Source of the DNA: Streptomyces parvulus
GTDB lineage: Bacteria; Actinomycetota; Actinomycetes; Streptomycetales; Streptomycetaceae
DNA length: 64,000 nucleotides
Assembly: GCF_014648855.1 (NCBI RefSeq)
Contig: NZ_BMRX01000014.1
Location: 62,001 to 126,000 of the forward strand
Direction of reading: 5' to 3'
This document shows positions 19,784 to 28,833 of the stretch, in pieces. The notes under the pieces were generated by a model, which did not search any database, had not been told where the DNA came from, and saw nothing but the letters and a program-made list of their open reading frames with translations. The position numbers and the translations under genes were made by a program. The stretch's first letter is position 1. Each line of letters begins with the position of its first letter.

Positions 19784-21214
19784 TCAGCGGTCGTCCTCCC
19801 CGATGCGGTGCACCCGCACCAGGTTGGTCGTACCCGAGACCCCGGGCGGCGAGCCGGCCGTGATGACCACGACGTCACCCTTCTCGCAGCGGCCGTACTT
19901 GAGCAGCAGCTCGTCCACCTGGTCGACCATCGCGTCCGTGGAGTCCACGTGCGGGCCCAGGAAGGTCTCCACTCCCCAGGTCAGGCTCAGCTGCGAGCGG
20001 GTGGCCGGCTCCGGCGTGAAGGCGAGCAGCGGGATGGGCGAGCGGTAGCGGGAGAGGCGGCGGACGGTGTCGCCGGACTGGGTGAAGGCCACCAGGAACT
20101 TCGCGCCGAGGAAGTCGCCCATCTCCGCCGCGGCCCGCGCGACCGCGCCGCCCTGGGTGCGGGGCTTGCTGTGCTCGGTCAGCGGGGGCAGGCCCTTGGC
20201 CAGGATGTCCTCCTCGGCCGCCTCGATGATCCGGGCCATGGTGCGCACCGTGTCGGTCGGGTGCTTGCCGACGCTCGTCTCGCCGGACAGCATCACCGCG
20301 TCCGTGCCGTCGATGACCGCGTTGGCGACGTCGGAGGCCTCGGCGCGGGTGGGCCGGGCGTTGTCGATCATCGAGTCGAGCATCTGGGTGGCGACGATGA
20401 CGGGCTTGGCGTTGCGCTTCGCCAGCTTGACCGCGCGCTTCTGCACGATCGGCACCTGCTCCAGGGGCATCTCGACGCCCAGGTCGCCGCGGGCGACCAT
20501 GATGCCGTCGAAGGCCGCGACGATGCCCTCGATGTCCTCCACGGCCTGCGGCTTCTCGACCTTGGCGATGACGGGGAGGCGGCGGCCCTCCTCGTCCATG
20601 ATGCGGTGCACGTCAAGGATGTCCCGCCCGCTGCGCACGAAGGACAGCGCGATGACGTCGAAGCCGCTGCGCAGGGCCCAGCGCAGGTCGTCCTCGTCCT
20701 TCTTCGACAGGGCGGGGACGGACACCGCGACGCCGGGCAGGTTGAGGCCCTTGTGGTCGGAGACCATGCCGCCCTCGATCACCGTGGTGCGGACGCGGGG
20801 TCCGTCGACGCCGGTGACCTCCAGGCAGACCTTGCCGTCGTCGACGAGGACGCGCTCACCCGGGGTGACATCGGCCGCGAGACCGGCGTAGGTGGTCCCG
20901 CAGGCGTGCCGGTCGCCGGCGACGCCCTCCTCGGTGGTGATGGTGAAGCTGTCGCCGCGTTCAAGGAGTACGGGACCCTCACCGAAGTGGCCGAGGCGGA
21001 TCTTCGGACCCTGAAGGTCGGCGAGGGCGCCGACGCTGCGGCCCGTCTCGTCGGACGCCTTCCGGACACGGCGGTAACGCTCTTCGTGCTCGGCGTGGGT
21101 GCCGTGGCTGAAATTGAAGCGGGCGATGTCCATTCCGGCGTCGACCAGGTCCTTGATCTGGTCGTACGAGTCGGTGGCGGGCCCAAGGGTGCAGACGATC
21201 TTTGCTCGGCGCAT
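19784..21214 (-). CDS. pyk: Pyruvate kinase
   Basis: A 476-residue glycolytic enzyme that converts phosphoenolpyruvate and ADP to pyruvate and ATP. It has the N-terminal RRAKIVCTLGPA, the FNFSHG loop, the B domain from about residue 70 to 165, catalytic Lys in VIAKVEKPQ, the metal site MVARGDLGVE, TQMLDSM and a C-terminal regulatory domain. The ATG is preceded at exactly 6 nt by TAGGCT and lacks a ribosome binding site, so the transcript is probably leaderless. It lies alone, divergent from the nucleotidase gene. Confidence 0.97.
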   Translation of the reverse strand: MRRAKIVCTLGPATDSYDQIKDLVDAGMDIARFNFSHGTHAEHEERYRRVRKASDETGRSVGALADLQGPKIRLGHFGEGPVLLERGDSFTITTEEGVAGDRHACGTTYAGLAADVTPGERVLVDDGKVCLEVTGVDGPRVRTTVIEGGMVSDHKGLNLPGVAVSVPALSKKDEDDLRWALRSGFDVIALSFVRSGRDILDVHRIMDEEGRRLPVIAKVEKPQAVEDIEGIVAAFDGIMVARGDLGVEMPLEQVPIVQKRAVKLAKRNAKPVIVATQMLDSMIDNARPTRAEASDVANAVIDGTDAVMLSGETSVGKHPTDTVRTMARIIEAAEEDILAKGLPPLTEHSKPRTQGGAVARAAAEMGDFLGAKFLVAFTQSGDTVRRLSRYRSPIPLLAFTPEPATRSQLSLTWGVETFLGPHVDSTDAMVDQVDELLLKYGRCEKGDVVVITAGSPPGVSGTTNLVRVHRIGEDDR

Positions 21215-21220
21215 GGGTCG

Positions 21221-21248
21221 AGCCTATGACTTACCGACGGGTAGTGAA
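21221..21248 (-). promoter_or_regulatory. Promoter of pyk (leaderless)
   Basis: On the minus strand, TTCACT (21248-21243), a 16-nt spacer and TAGGCT (21226-21221) precede the pyk ATG by 6 nt. Inferred from sequence. Confidence 0.5.
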
Positions 21249-21381
21249 TTGGCCACGTATGACCACTCAACAACCTTTGAGTAAAGGGCTATTGACAAGT
21301 GTTGAATTGTGCGCCGGGGCGCTCCGATGAGCATTCCGGGCGGTTCTTATCGCGCCTTTCGGGCAATTGAGCGACCCCCTG

Positions 21382-21411
21382 TTGACAGGCGAGGCGATCA
21401 CGCAGGAATCT
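21382..21411 (+). promoter_or_regulatory. Candidate promoter of the 5'-nucleotidase gene
   Basis: A consensus -35 TTGACA (21382-21387) is followed after 18 nt by GAATCT (21406-21411). The leader would be about 35 nt and contains AAGGAGA (21438-21444). A second TTGACA at 21292-21297 has no matching -10. Confidence 0.45.
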
Positions 21412-21451
21412 ACGCGCGTTGTTGATGCCGTGCCGTCAAGGAGATCCCGCC

Positions 21452-23260
21452 ATGCCGCTGAACCGCCGGAAGTTCCTGAGCAGGTCCGCCGTGACGGGGG
21501 CGGGGGTCGCGCTGGCCGGCGCGGCGGCTGTCCCGGCGGCCGAGGCGGCGCCCGCCGGGCACCGGGGCGGCCGCCGGCCCAAGCGGTACGCGCTGACCGT
21601 GCTGGGCACCACCGACCTGCACGGCCACGTCTTCAACTGGGACTACTTCAAGGACGCCGAGTACACGGACGCGGCGGGCAACGCCCAGGGCCTCGCCCGG
21701 ATCTCCGCGCTCGTGAACCGGGTCCGCGAGGAGAAGGGCCGCCGCAACACGCTGCTGATCGACGCGGGCGACACCATCCAGGGCACGCCGCTGACGTACT
21801 ACTACGCGAAGGTGGACCCGATCACCGCCAAGGGCGGCCCGGTGCATCCGATGGCCCGGGCGATGAACGCGATCGGGTACGACGCGGTGGCGCTCGGCAA
21901 CCACGAGTTCAACTACGGCATCGAGACGCTGCGCAGGTTCGAGGAGCAGTGCGACTTCCCGCTGCTCGGGGCGAACGCGGTCGACGCGAAGACGCTGCGG
22001 CCCGCCTTCCCGCCGTACTTCATGAAGACCTTCCGGGTGAAGGGCGCCCCGCCGGTCAAGGTGGCCGTGCTGGGCCTGACCAACCCCGGCATCGCCATCT
22101 GGGACAAGGCGTACGTGCAGGGGAAGCTCGCCTTCCCGGGGCTGGAGGAGCAGGCGGCGAAGTGGGTGCCGAAGCTGCGCTCGATGGGCGCCGACGTGGT
22201 CGTCGTCTCGGCGCACTCCGGCTCCTCGGGCACCTCCTCCTACGGCGACCAGCTGCCGTACGTCGAGAACGCGGCGGCCGACGTGGCGAAGCGGGTGCCG
22301 GGCATCGACGCGATCCTCGTCGGGCACGCGCACGAGGAGATCGCGGAGCTGAGGGTCGTCAACGAGGAGACCGGGAGGACCGTCGTCCTGTCGGAGCCGC
22401 TGTGCTACGCCGAGCGGCTCACCCTGTTCGACTTCGAGCTGGCCTTCGAGCGGGGCCGGTGGCGCGTCGAGTCGGTGCAGGCGTCGCTGCGCAACACGAA
22501 CACGGTCGCCGACGACCCGAGGATCACCCGGCTGCTGACGGACGAGCACGAGAAGGTCGTGGCGTACGTCAACCAGGTCGTCGGCACCGCCACCGAGGTG
22601 CTGACGACGGTGGAGGCGCGGTACAAGGACGCCCCGATCATCGACCTGATCACCAAGGTGCAGGAGGACGTGGTCCGGGAGGCCCTGAAGGGCACGGAGT
22701 ACGCGGAGCTGCCGGTGCTGGCACAGGCCTCGCCCTTCTCCCGGACCTCGCAGATCCCGGCCGGCGACGTGACCATCCGGGACCTGTCGGGCCTGTACGT
22801 GTACGACAACACGCTGGTCGCGAAGGTGCTGACCGGCGCGCAGGTGCGGGCGTACCTGGAGTACTCGGCGGAGTACTACGTCCGCACGGCCGCCGGGGCG
22901 GCGGTGGACGTGGACAAGCTGACCAACGCCGGCGGCCGCCCGGACTACAACTACGACTACGTGTCGGGGCTGACGTACGAGATCGACATCGCGCAGGCGC
23001 CCGGGTCGCGGATCCGGAACCTCGCCCACGCGGGCGCTCCGCTCGCCGACGAACAGCGGTTCGTGCTGGCGGTGAACAACTACCGGGCCAACGGGGGCGG
23101 CGCCTTCCCGCACGTGGCGTCGGCCCCGGAGCTGTGGGCGGAGTCGACGGAGATCCGCACGCGCATCGCCGAGTGGGTGACGGCGAAGGGCGTGCTGGAC
23201 CCGAAGGACTTCGCGTCCGTGGACTGGTCGCTGACGCGGGACGGCGTGCCGGTGTTCTGA
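21452..23260 (+). CDS. Secreted 5'-nucleotidase / metallophosphatase
   Basis: A 602-residue exported enzyme that removes phosphate from extracellular nucleotides. The N-terminus is a twin-arginine signal (NRRKFLSRS, then AGVALAGAAAVPAAEAA). The metallophosphatase domain (about 45-330) has the metal-binding blocks TTDLHGH, DAGDTIQG, GNHEFNYG, SAHSG and GHAHEEI. The C-terminal 5'-nucleotidase domain (about 370-590) binds the nucleoside. The ATG at 21452 is chosen for its AAGGAGA; an upstream in-frame ATG lacks one. It converges on the hydroxylase gene with a 21-nt gap. I looked for PHO boxes upstream and saw none convincing. Confidence 0.93.
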   Translation: MPLNRRKFLSRSAVTGAGVALAGAAAVPAAEAAPAGHRGGRRPKRYALTVLGTTDLHGHVFNWDYFKDAEYTDAAGNAQGLARISALVNRVREEKGRRNTLLIDAGDTIQGTPLTYYYAKVDPITAKGGPVHPMARAMNAIGYDAVALGNHEFNYGIETLRRFEEQCDFPLLGANAVDAKTLRPAFPPYFMKTFRVKGAPPVKVAVLGLTNPGIAIWDKAYVQGKLAFPGLEEQAAKWVPKLRSMGADVVVVSAHSGSSGTSSYGDQLPYVENAAADVAKRVPGIDAILVGHAHEEIAELRVVNEETGRTVVLSEPLCYAERLTLFDFELAFERGRWRVESVQASLRNTNTVADDPRITRLLTDEHEKVVAYVNQVVGTATEVLTTVEARYKDAPIIDLITKVQEDVVREALKGTEYAELPVLAQASPFSRTSQIPAGDVTIRDLSGLYVYDNTLVAKVLTGAQVRAYLEYSAEYYVRTAAGAAVDVDKLTNAGGRPDYNYDYVSGLTYEIDIAQAPGSRIRNLAHAGAPLADEQRFVLAVNNYRANGGGAFPHVASAPELWAESTEIRTRIAEWVTAKGVLDPKDFASVDWSLTRDGVPVF

Positions 23261-23281
23261 TCCCGGGGTGCCGGGCGGGCC

Positions 23282-24688
23282 TCAGACTCCGTCCACCAGG
23301 GGGGTGAGCGCGACGGGCCGGCGCGCGGACGGGATCTGCGGCCGGCCCTGCTCCAGCCCGAAGGTGGTGAAGGCGGTGCGGCCGGGCAGGGGGTAGGGCT
23401 CCTGCCCGGTGAGGTCGTTGAGGATGGTCGCGCTGCGCCAGGCGGCGAGGCCGAGGTCGGGGGCGCCCACGCCGTGGGTGTGCGTCTCGGCGTTCTGGAC
23501 GTAGACGGAGCCGCTCACGCAGGGGTCGAGCAGGAGGCGGAAGCGGTCGTCGACGCGGGGGCGCTCGCGGCTGTCGCGCCGCATGTAGGGGTCGAGGCCG
23601 GCCAGGACGCGGCCGAGGGGGCGCTCGCGGTAGCCGGTGGCGAGGACGACCGCGTCGGTGGTGAGGCGGGAGCGGGTCTTCTGCTCGGCGTGCTCCAGGT
23701 GGAGTTCGACCCGGGTGGTGGCGACGCGGCCGGCGGTGCGGACGTGCACGCCGGGGGTGAGGACGGTGTCGGGCCAGCCGCCGCCGAGGGTGCGGCGGTA
23801 CAGCTCGTCGTGGATGTCGGCGGCCGTGGCGGCGTCGATGCCCTTGTGCAGCTGCCACTGGGCGGCGACGAGGCGGTCGCGGACGGGTTCGGCCAGGCCG
23901 TGGAAGTACCGGGTGTAGTCGGGGGTGAAGTGCTCCAGGCCCAGCTTGGAGTACTCCATGGGGGCGAACGCCTCGCTGCGGCCCAGCCAGTGCAGCCGTT
24001 CGCGGCCGGCGGGCCGGTGGCGGAGCAGGTCCAGGAAGATCTCGGCGCCGGACTGGCCGGTGCCGATCACGGTGACGTGCCCGGCGGCGAGCAGCGCCTC
24101 GCGGTGGTCGAGGTAGTCGGCGGCGTGCAGGACGGGCGCGCCGGGAGCGTCCACGAGGGGGCGCAGCGGGTCCGGGACGTCGGGTTCGGTGCCGACGCCG
24201 AGGACGACGTTGCGGGCGTGGGTGCGGCCGAGGGCCTCGGCCTCGCCCTCCGCGCCGAGCTGGGTGTAGTCGACCTCGAACAGGCCGCGTTCGGGGTTCC
24301 AGCGGACGGCGTCGACCTGGTGGTGGAAGCGCAGCGAGGGCAGGCTCTCGGCGACCCAGCGGCAGTAGGCGTCGTACTCGGCGCGCCGGATGTGGAACTG
24401 CTCGGCGAAGTAGAAGGGGAAGAGGCGGTCTCTGGCCCTGAGGTGGCTGAGGAAGCTGTAGGGGCTCGATGGGTCGGCGAGGGTGACCAGGTCGGCGAGG
24501 AAGGGCACCTGCACGCGCGCGCCCTCGATGAGCAGGCCGGGGTGCCAGTGGAAGGCGGGGCGCTGGTCGTAGAAGACGGCGTCGAGGCCGGCCAAGGGGT
24601 CGGCGAGGGCCGCGAGGGAGAGGTTGAAGGGGCCGATGCCGATGCCCACGAGGTCGCGGGGGGCGTCGTCGGGCGCGGTGGCGTTCAT
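23282..24688 (-). CDS. Lysine/ornithine N-hydroxylase family protein
   Basis: A 468-residue FAD- and NADPH-dependent N-hydroxylating monooxygenase of the IucD/PvdA/DesB group, which makes N-hydroxy amino acids or amines for hydroxamate siderophores. Seen: FAD-binding GIGIGPFNLSLAA at the N-terminus, PFLADLVTLADP, NADPH-binding VIGTGQSGAEIF and the ATGYRERPL motif. The ATG has AAGGA about 12 nt upstream. There is no decarboxylase, synthetase or siderophore transporter next to it, so it is either an orphan accessory gene or supplies a pathway elsewhere. No iron box was found in its upstream region. Confidence 0.88.
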   Translation of the reverse strand: MNATAPDDAPRDLVGIGIGPFNLSLAALADPLAGLDAVFYDQRPAFHWHPGLLIEGARVQVPFLADLVTLADPSSPYSFLSHLRARDRLFPFYFAEQFHIRRAEYDAYCRWVAESLPSLRFHHQVDAVRWNPERGLFEVDYTQLGAEGEAEALGRTHARNVVLGVGTEPDVPDPLRPLVDAPGAPVLHAADYLDHREALLAAGHVTVIGTGQSGAEIFLDLLRHRPAGRERLHWLGRSEAFAPMEYSKLGLEHFTPDYTRYFHGLAEPVRDRLVAAQWQLHKGIDAATAADIHDELYRRTLGGGWPDTVLTPGVHVRTAGRVATTRVELHLEHAEQKTRSRLTTDAVVLATGYRERPLGRVLAGLDPYMRRDSRERPRVDDRFRLLLDPCVSGSVYVQNAETHTHGVGAPDLGLAAWRSATILNDLTGQEPYPLPGRTAFTTFGLEQGRPQIPSARRPVALTPLVDGV

Positions 24689-24810
24689 CGCGGGGCGGGT
24701 CCTTCCAGGGAGCTGTCCACGGGGGCGCGGGGGCTGGGAGCTCCAGCTTGGACGCGAACGCGTGAGTACGCCCGGACAGCCCAACGATCACACCCGAAAG
24801 GGTGTACGCC

Positions 24811-24845
24811 CGCGGCCGGTCCCCCTCCGGGTGGGACCGGCCGCG
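24811..24845 (-). terminator. Hairpin terminator downstream of pepN
   Basis: A perfect 13-bp stem (24811-24823 with 24833-24845) and 9-nt loop begins 7 nt past the pepN stop. A second small stem ACACCC-GAAA-GGGTGT with a GNRA-like loop follows at 24790-24805. Confidence 0.75.
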
Positions 24846-24852
24846 CAGGGGA

Positions 24853-27360
24853 TCAGCGCGGGTCCGCCTCCCGCACCCGCAGCGCCCGCGCCAGGTCGTC
24901 CAGCTGGTCGGCGAGCTTGCGGCGCAGGGCGGGGATCGGCCCGGCGTCGGCGAGGCACTCGCGCCCGAGGCGGAGGTTGGTCTCGTCGACGGCGTGGCCG
25001 GGGAAGGCCCACCGGCCGGCCGCGTCGGCGATGGCGGGGCCGCGGCGGGCGGCGACCGCGACGGCCTCGGCGTAGTAGCGGGGTACGTAGTCCCGCACCA
25101 GGTCGGCCTGTTCGGGCTGCCAGAAGCCCTGGGCGGTGGCGGTGAACAGGTAGTTGGAGAGGTCGTCGGTGGCGAACATGGCCTCCCAGGCCCGGCTCTT
25201 GGCCTCGGCGTCGGGCAGCGCGGCGCGGCAGCGGGCGGCGCCCTCCTGGCCGGTGGCGCTGGGGTCGCGGGCGAATTCGGCGGCGATGGCCGCCTCGTCG
25301 GTGGCGCCGAGGACGGCGAGGCGGGTGAGGATGCGCCAGCGCAGCTCGGGGTCCAGCTCCGGGCCGCCGGGCACGGTGCCGTCGGCGAGCCAGGCCGCGA
25401 TGGTGTCGGGGTGGGCGGCGGTGGCGATGCGGTGGCGCACGGCGATGAGGCGCAGCCCGGGGTGGTCGCCGTCCTCGGTGCGGCGGATGAGGTCGCGGCA
25501 CAGCTCGGTGAGGGTGGACAGCGCGGCGGGCCGTCGCCCGGGGTCGACATACCGGTCGGCGACCTGGCCGGCGGCGAAGGCGAGGACGCCGTCGACGAGG
25601 GCGAGGTCGGTCTCGTGCGGCAGGTGGGCGCGGGCGATGTCCAGGTAGGTGCCGGCGGGCAGCTCGCCGTCGCGCACGGCGTCCCGCAGGGCGTTCCAGA
25701 CGACGGCCCGGGTGAGCGGGTCGGGCAGCCCGGACAGGCCCTCGCGCAGGGTCCGGAAGGACTCGGCGTCGAAGCGGACCTTGGCGTAGGTGAGGTCGCC
25801 GTCGTTGAGGACGACCAGGGCCGGGAGCTTGCCGATGGGCCGGGGCCCGGCCTGGGGCAGGTCGACGTCGAGGCGTTCGCGCAGCGTGAGGCGGCCCTCG
25901 TCGGTGAGGTCGCGGTCGTAGAGGCCGACGGCGACGCGGTGCGGGCGGCGGCCGGCCCGGTCGACGTCGAGCAGGCGGCCGCCGTTGTCCCCGGTGACGC
26001 GCGGGGTGAGGGTGTCGACGCCGGTGGTGCGCAGCCAGGCGTCCGCCCAGGCGTGGACGTCGCGGTCGGTGGCGGCGGCGAGGGAGTCGATGAAGTCGCC
26101 GAGGGAGGCGTTGCCGAACCTGTGCCGTTCGAAGTGGATGTTGATGCCCGCCAGGAAGTCCTTCTCGCCGAGCCAGGAGACGAGCTGGCGCAGGGCGGAG
26201 GCGCCCTTGGCGTAGGAGATGCCGTCGAAGTTGAGCAGGGCGGAGGCGGTGTCCCCGACGTTCTCCGGGGCGACGGGGTGGGTGGAGGGGCGCTGGTCGG
26301 CGTCGTAGCCCCAGGCCTTGCGGGTGACGCCGAAGTCGGTCCAGGTGTCGGTGAAGCGGGTGGCCTCGGCGGTGGTCTGGTAGCCCATGTACTCGGCGAA
26401 GGACTCGTTGAGCCAGATGTCGTCCCACCACCGGAGGGTGACGAGGTCACCGAACCACATGTGGGCCATCTCGTGGGCGATGACCATGGCCCGGGTCTGC
26501 CGCTGGGTGTCGGTGACGGCGGACCGGAAGACGAACTCGTCGCGGAAGGTGACCAGCCCGGGGTTCTCCATGGCGCCGGCGTTGAACTCGGGGACGAAGG
26601 CCTGGTCGTAGGAGTCGAAGGGGTAGGGCTCGGTGAACTTCTCGTGGTACCGGTCGAAGCAGGCGCGGGTGACGTCGAGGAGTTCTCCGGCGTCCGCGTC
26701 GAGGTGGCGGGCGAGCGAGCGGCGGCAGTGGATGCCGAAGGGCAGGCCGCGGTGCTCGGTGCGCACGGAGTGCCAGGGGCCGGCGGCGACGGCGACCAGG
26801 TAGGTGGAGATCAGCGGGGTGGTGGCCGCCGTCCAGCGCCCGTCGCCGGTGTGCTCGGTGACGCCGTTGGCCAGCACGGTCCAGCCCTCGGGGGCGGTGA
26901 CGGCGAGGTCGAAGACGGCCTTGAGGTCGGGCTGGTCGAAGGCGGCGAAGACGCGCTGCACGTCGTCGAGGAACAGCTGGGTGTAGAGGTAGGTCTCACC
27001 GTCGGCGGGGTCGGTGAAGCGGTGCATGCCCTCGCCGGTGCTGGAGTAGCGCATGGCCGCCTCGACGCGCAGCTCGTGCTCGCCGGGGGCCAGGCCCTTC
27101 AGCGTCAGCCGGTTGTCGTCGAGGGCCGCGGGGTCCAGCGGCTGTCCGTCCAGGGTGACGCCGCGCAGCTCGGCGGGCTTGACCTCGACGAAGGTGTCCG
27201 TACTGTCCGTGTCGCCGCGGACCGTGAAGCGGATGGCGGTACGGGACTCGAAGGTCTCGTCCCCACCCGTCAGATCGAGGTCGATCGCGTAGTGGTGGAC
27301 GTCGAGGAGCCGGGAACGGGTCTGCGCTTCGTCGCGCGTCAGTACGGACATGCACGACAT
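24853..27360 (-). CDS. pepN: Aminopeptidase N (M1 family)
   Basis: An 835-residue zinc metallopeptidase that removes N-terminal residues from peptides in the cytoplasm. It has the beta-sandwich N-domain, the GAMEN exopeptidase motif (AGAMENPGL, about residue 260), the zinc site HEMAHMWFGDLVTL (about 294) with the third ligand Glu in WLNESFAEY, and an ERAP1-like C-terminal domain. Two ATGs are possible (27360 and 27351); the upstream one has AGG at a usable distance, the downstream one gives the familiar MSVLTRDEAQ. Single gene with its own terminator. Confidence 0.95.
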   Translation of the reverse strand: MSCMSVLTRDEAQTRSRLLDVHHYAIDLDLTGGDETFESRTAIRFTVRGDTDSTDTFVEVKPAELRGVTLDGQPLDPAALDDNRLTLKGLAPGEHELRVEAAMRYSSTGEGMHRFTDPADGETYLYTQLFLDDVQRVFAAFDQPDLKAVFDLAVTAPEGWTVLANGVTEHTGDGRWTAATTPLISTYLVAVAAGPWHSVRTEHRGLPFGIHCRRSLARHLDADAGELLDVTRACFDRYHEKFTEPYPFDSYDQAFVPEFNAGAMENPGLVTFRDEFVFRSAVTDTQRQTRAMVIAHEMAHMWFGDLVTLRWWDDIWLNESFAEYMGYQTTAEATRFTDTWTDFGVTRKAWGYDADQRPSTHPVAPENVGDTASALLNFDGISYAKGASALRQLVSWLGEKDFLAGINIHFERHRFGNASLGDFIDSLAAATDRDVHAWADAWLRTTGVDTLTPRVTGDNGGRLLDVDRAGRRPHRVAVGLYDRDLTDEGRLTLRERLDVDLPQAGPRPIGKLPALVVLNDGDLTYAKVRFDAESFRTLREGLSGLPDPLTRAVVWNALRDAVRDGELPAGTYLDIARAHLPHETDLALVDGVLAFAAGQVADRYVDPGRRPAALSTLTELCRDLIRRTEDGDHPGLRLIAVRHRIATAAHPDTIAAWLADGTVPGGPELDPELRWRILTRLAVLGATDEAAIAAEFARDPSATGQEGAARCRAALPDAEAKSRAWEAMFATDDLSNYLFTATAQGFWQPEQADLVRDYVPRYYAEAVAVAARRGPAIADAAGRWAFPGHAVDETNLRLGRECLADAGPIPALRRKLADQLDDLARALRVREADPR

Positions 27361-27419
27361 GCTGCCTGATGCCGTCGGCAGGGCACAGGGGCGGTTCGCT
27401 ACGCGGAGAATGTCCGGCG

Positions 27420-27444
27420 CGCGCCCCCGGCGGGCGGGGGCGCG
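27420..27444 (-). terminator. Hairpin terminator downstream of chorismate mutase
   Basis: A 10-bp stem (CGCGCCCCCG at 27420-27429, CGGGGGCGCG at 27435-27444) with a 5-nt loop begins 9 nt past the stop. Confidence 0.6.
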
Positions 27445-27453
27445 GTCGCCGGG

Positions 27454-27786
27454 TCAGCCGGAGGCCGAGCTCTCCGCGATGCGCTCGTGGTGGTGGATCA
27501 CCTCGGCGATGATGAAGTTCAGGAACTTCTCGGCGAACGCCGGGTCCAGCTTGGCGCTCTCGGCGAGGGCGCGCAGCCGGGCGATCTGCTTCGCCTCCCG
27601 GGCCGGATCTCCGGGGGGCAGCTGGTGGCGGGCCTTGAGGTGGCCGACCTGCTGGGTGCACTTGAAGCGCTCGGCGAGCATGTGGACGACGGCCGCGTCG
27701 ATGTTGTCGATGCTGTCCCGCAGCCGGGTCAGCTCCTCGCGGACGGCGGGGTCGACTCCATCGGTACCGGTGCTGCTGGTGGTCAT
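27454..27786 (-). CDS. Chorismate mutase (AroQ type)
   Basis: A 110-residue all-helical chorismate mutase domain: LRDSIDNIDAAVVHMLAERF, then KCTQQVGHLKARH with the substrate-binding Lys, and a third helix with FIIAEVIHHHERIAE. It would turn chorismate to prephenate, the first step towards phenylalanine and tyrosine, competing with TrpE for chorismate. No prephenate dehydratase is fused or adjacent. The ATG has AGGG about 12 nt upstream, which also forms TAGGGT 8 nt before the start, so a leaderless transcript is possible. Confidence 0.9.
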   Translation of the reverse strand: MTTSSTGTDGVDPAVREELTRLRDSIDNIDAAVVHMLAERFKCTQQVGHLKARHQLPPGDPAREAKQIARLRALAESAKLDPAFAEKFLNFIIAEVIHHHERIAESSASG

Positions 27787-27909
27787 GGGCGCCAACCCTA
27801 AGGGCGCGGCCGCCGCGGGCGCAGACCGTCTCAGGCGCTGAACGCCGTACAGTCGTGGTGGGAGTCCTCTCGGAGTGGACACGGCGTCCACGCGTCTTGG
27901 GGGTCGGGC

Positions 27910-28806
27910 GTGGCGAACGGCGGACCGGTCGAGCACGGCTTCCCGCACCTGGAGACGGTGCGGGAGGCGGTCACCGCGCTGTACCGGCGGCTGTCGTACG
28001 ACACCGTGCGGACCTTCTCCGCGAGCGTGGCCCCGGCGGACGTGGCCTTCTGCGACACGGACGACCTGTACCTGGGCACGCAGCGGGTGGCCCACGAGCT
28101 GGTGCGGCACTACCGGCTGCCCGACGCCCGCATGATCGTCTCGTTTCGCGAGATGACGCACGCGGCGAACGTGGAACTCACGGCGGGCCCCGAGTACTTC
28201 ATCGAGCTGAACGACCGGTTCCGCACTCATCGCCGGGACATCGGCGCGGCCCTCGCGCACGAGGTGATGCACGTCTACCTGCACCGCCTCGACCTGTCCT
28301 TCCCCGGCACCCGGGACAACGAGATCCTCACCGACACCGCGACGACCTACCTGGGCGCCGGCTGGCTGCTCCTGGACGCCTACCGTCAGGACGCGGCGTC
28401 CTCGCAGAAGCTGGGGTATCTGACCCCGGAGGAGTTCGGGTACGTGCTGGCCAAGCGGGCGCTGGCGTTCGGCGAGGACCCGTCGGTGTGGTTCACCAGT
28501 CCGCAGGCCTACACGGCGTACGGCAAGGGGATGCGGCGGGCCCGCCAGGACGAGCAGCAGCCGCCGCTGACCGCGGCCGGCTGGGCGGGCCGCCGCCGGT
28601 ACGCGCGCGAGCGCCGGCACGCGCAGGACGCGCCCGCCGCGGGGCAGGCGGCGGACGTGCCCTACCGCTTCGCGCCGCAGGAGCGCGGACCGCTGCGGGT
28701 GTCGTTCCCCTGCCCGACCTGCCACCAGCGGATCAGGGTGCCGGTGCGCGGACGGGTGCGGGCGCGGTGCGGGCTGTGCCGGACGGTGCTGGAGTGCGAC
28801 ACCTGA
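27910..28806 (+). CDS. DA1-like zinc metallopeptidase with C-terminal zinc ribbon
   Basis: A 298-residue soluble protein. The centre has a gluzincin-type zinc site AHEVMHVYLHR (about residues 117-127) followed by DNEILTD, where Glu could be the third ligand. This layout resembles DA1-type peptidases, but the assignment is tentative. The C-terminus (about 258-297) is a four-Cys zinc ribbon, CPTCHQRI followed by RCGLCRTVLEC. No signal peptide, so probably cytoplasmic. Start GTG with GGGGG upstream. It is followed after 27 nt by the SIMPL gene. Substrate unknown. Confidence 0.72.
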   Translation: MANGGPVEHGFPHLETVREAVTALYRRLSYDTVRTFSASVAPADVAFCDTDDLYLGTQRVAHELVRHYRLPDARMIVSFREMTHAANVELTAGPEYFIELNDRFRTHRRDIGAALAHEVMHVYLHRLDLSFPGTRDNEILTDTATTYLGAGWLLLDAYRQDAASSQKLGYLTPEEFGYVLAKRALAFGEDPSVWFTSPQAYTAYGKGMRRARQDEQQPPLTAAGWAGRRRYARERRHAQDAPAAGQAADVPYRFAPQERGPLRVSFPCPTCHQRIRVPVRGRVRARCGLCRTVLECDT

Positions 28807-28833
28807 CAGGGCCGTCCCTGCTTCAATGCCGGT

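Noticed and set aside
22650..26450. A 1266-codon frame overlapping pepN and the hydroxylase on the same strand in another phase
   Set aside because: Extreme Pro/Ser/Thr/Arg composition typical of an out-of-phase reading of GC-rich genes; pepN and the hydroxylase have full motifs in their own frames.
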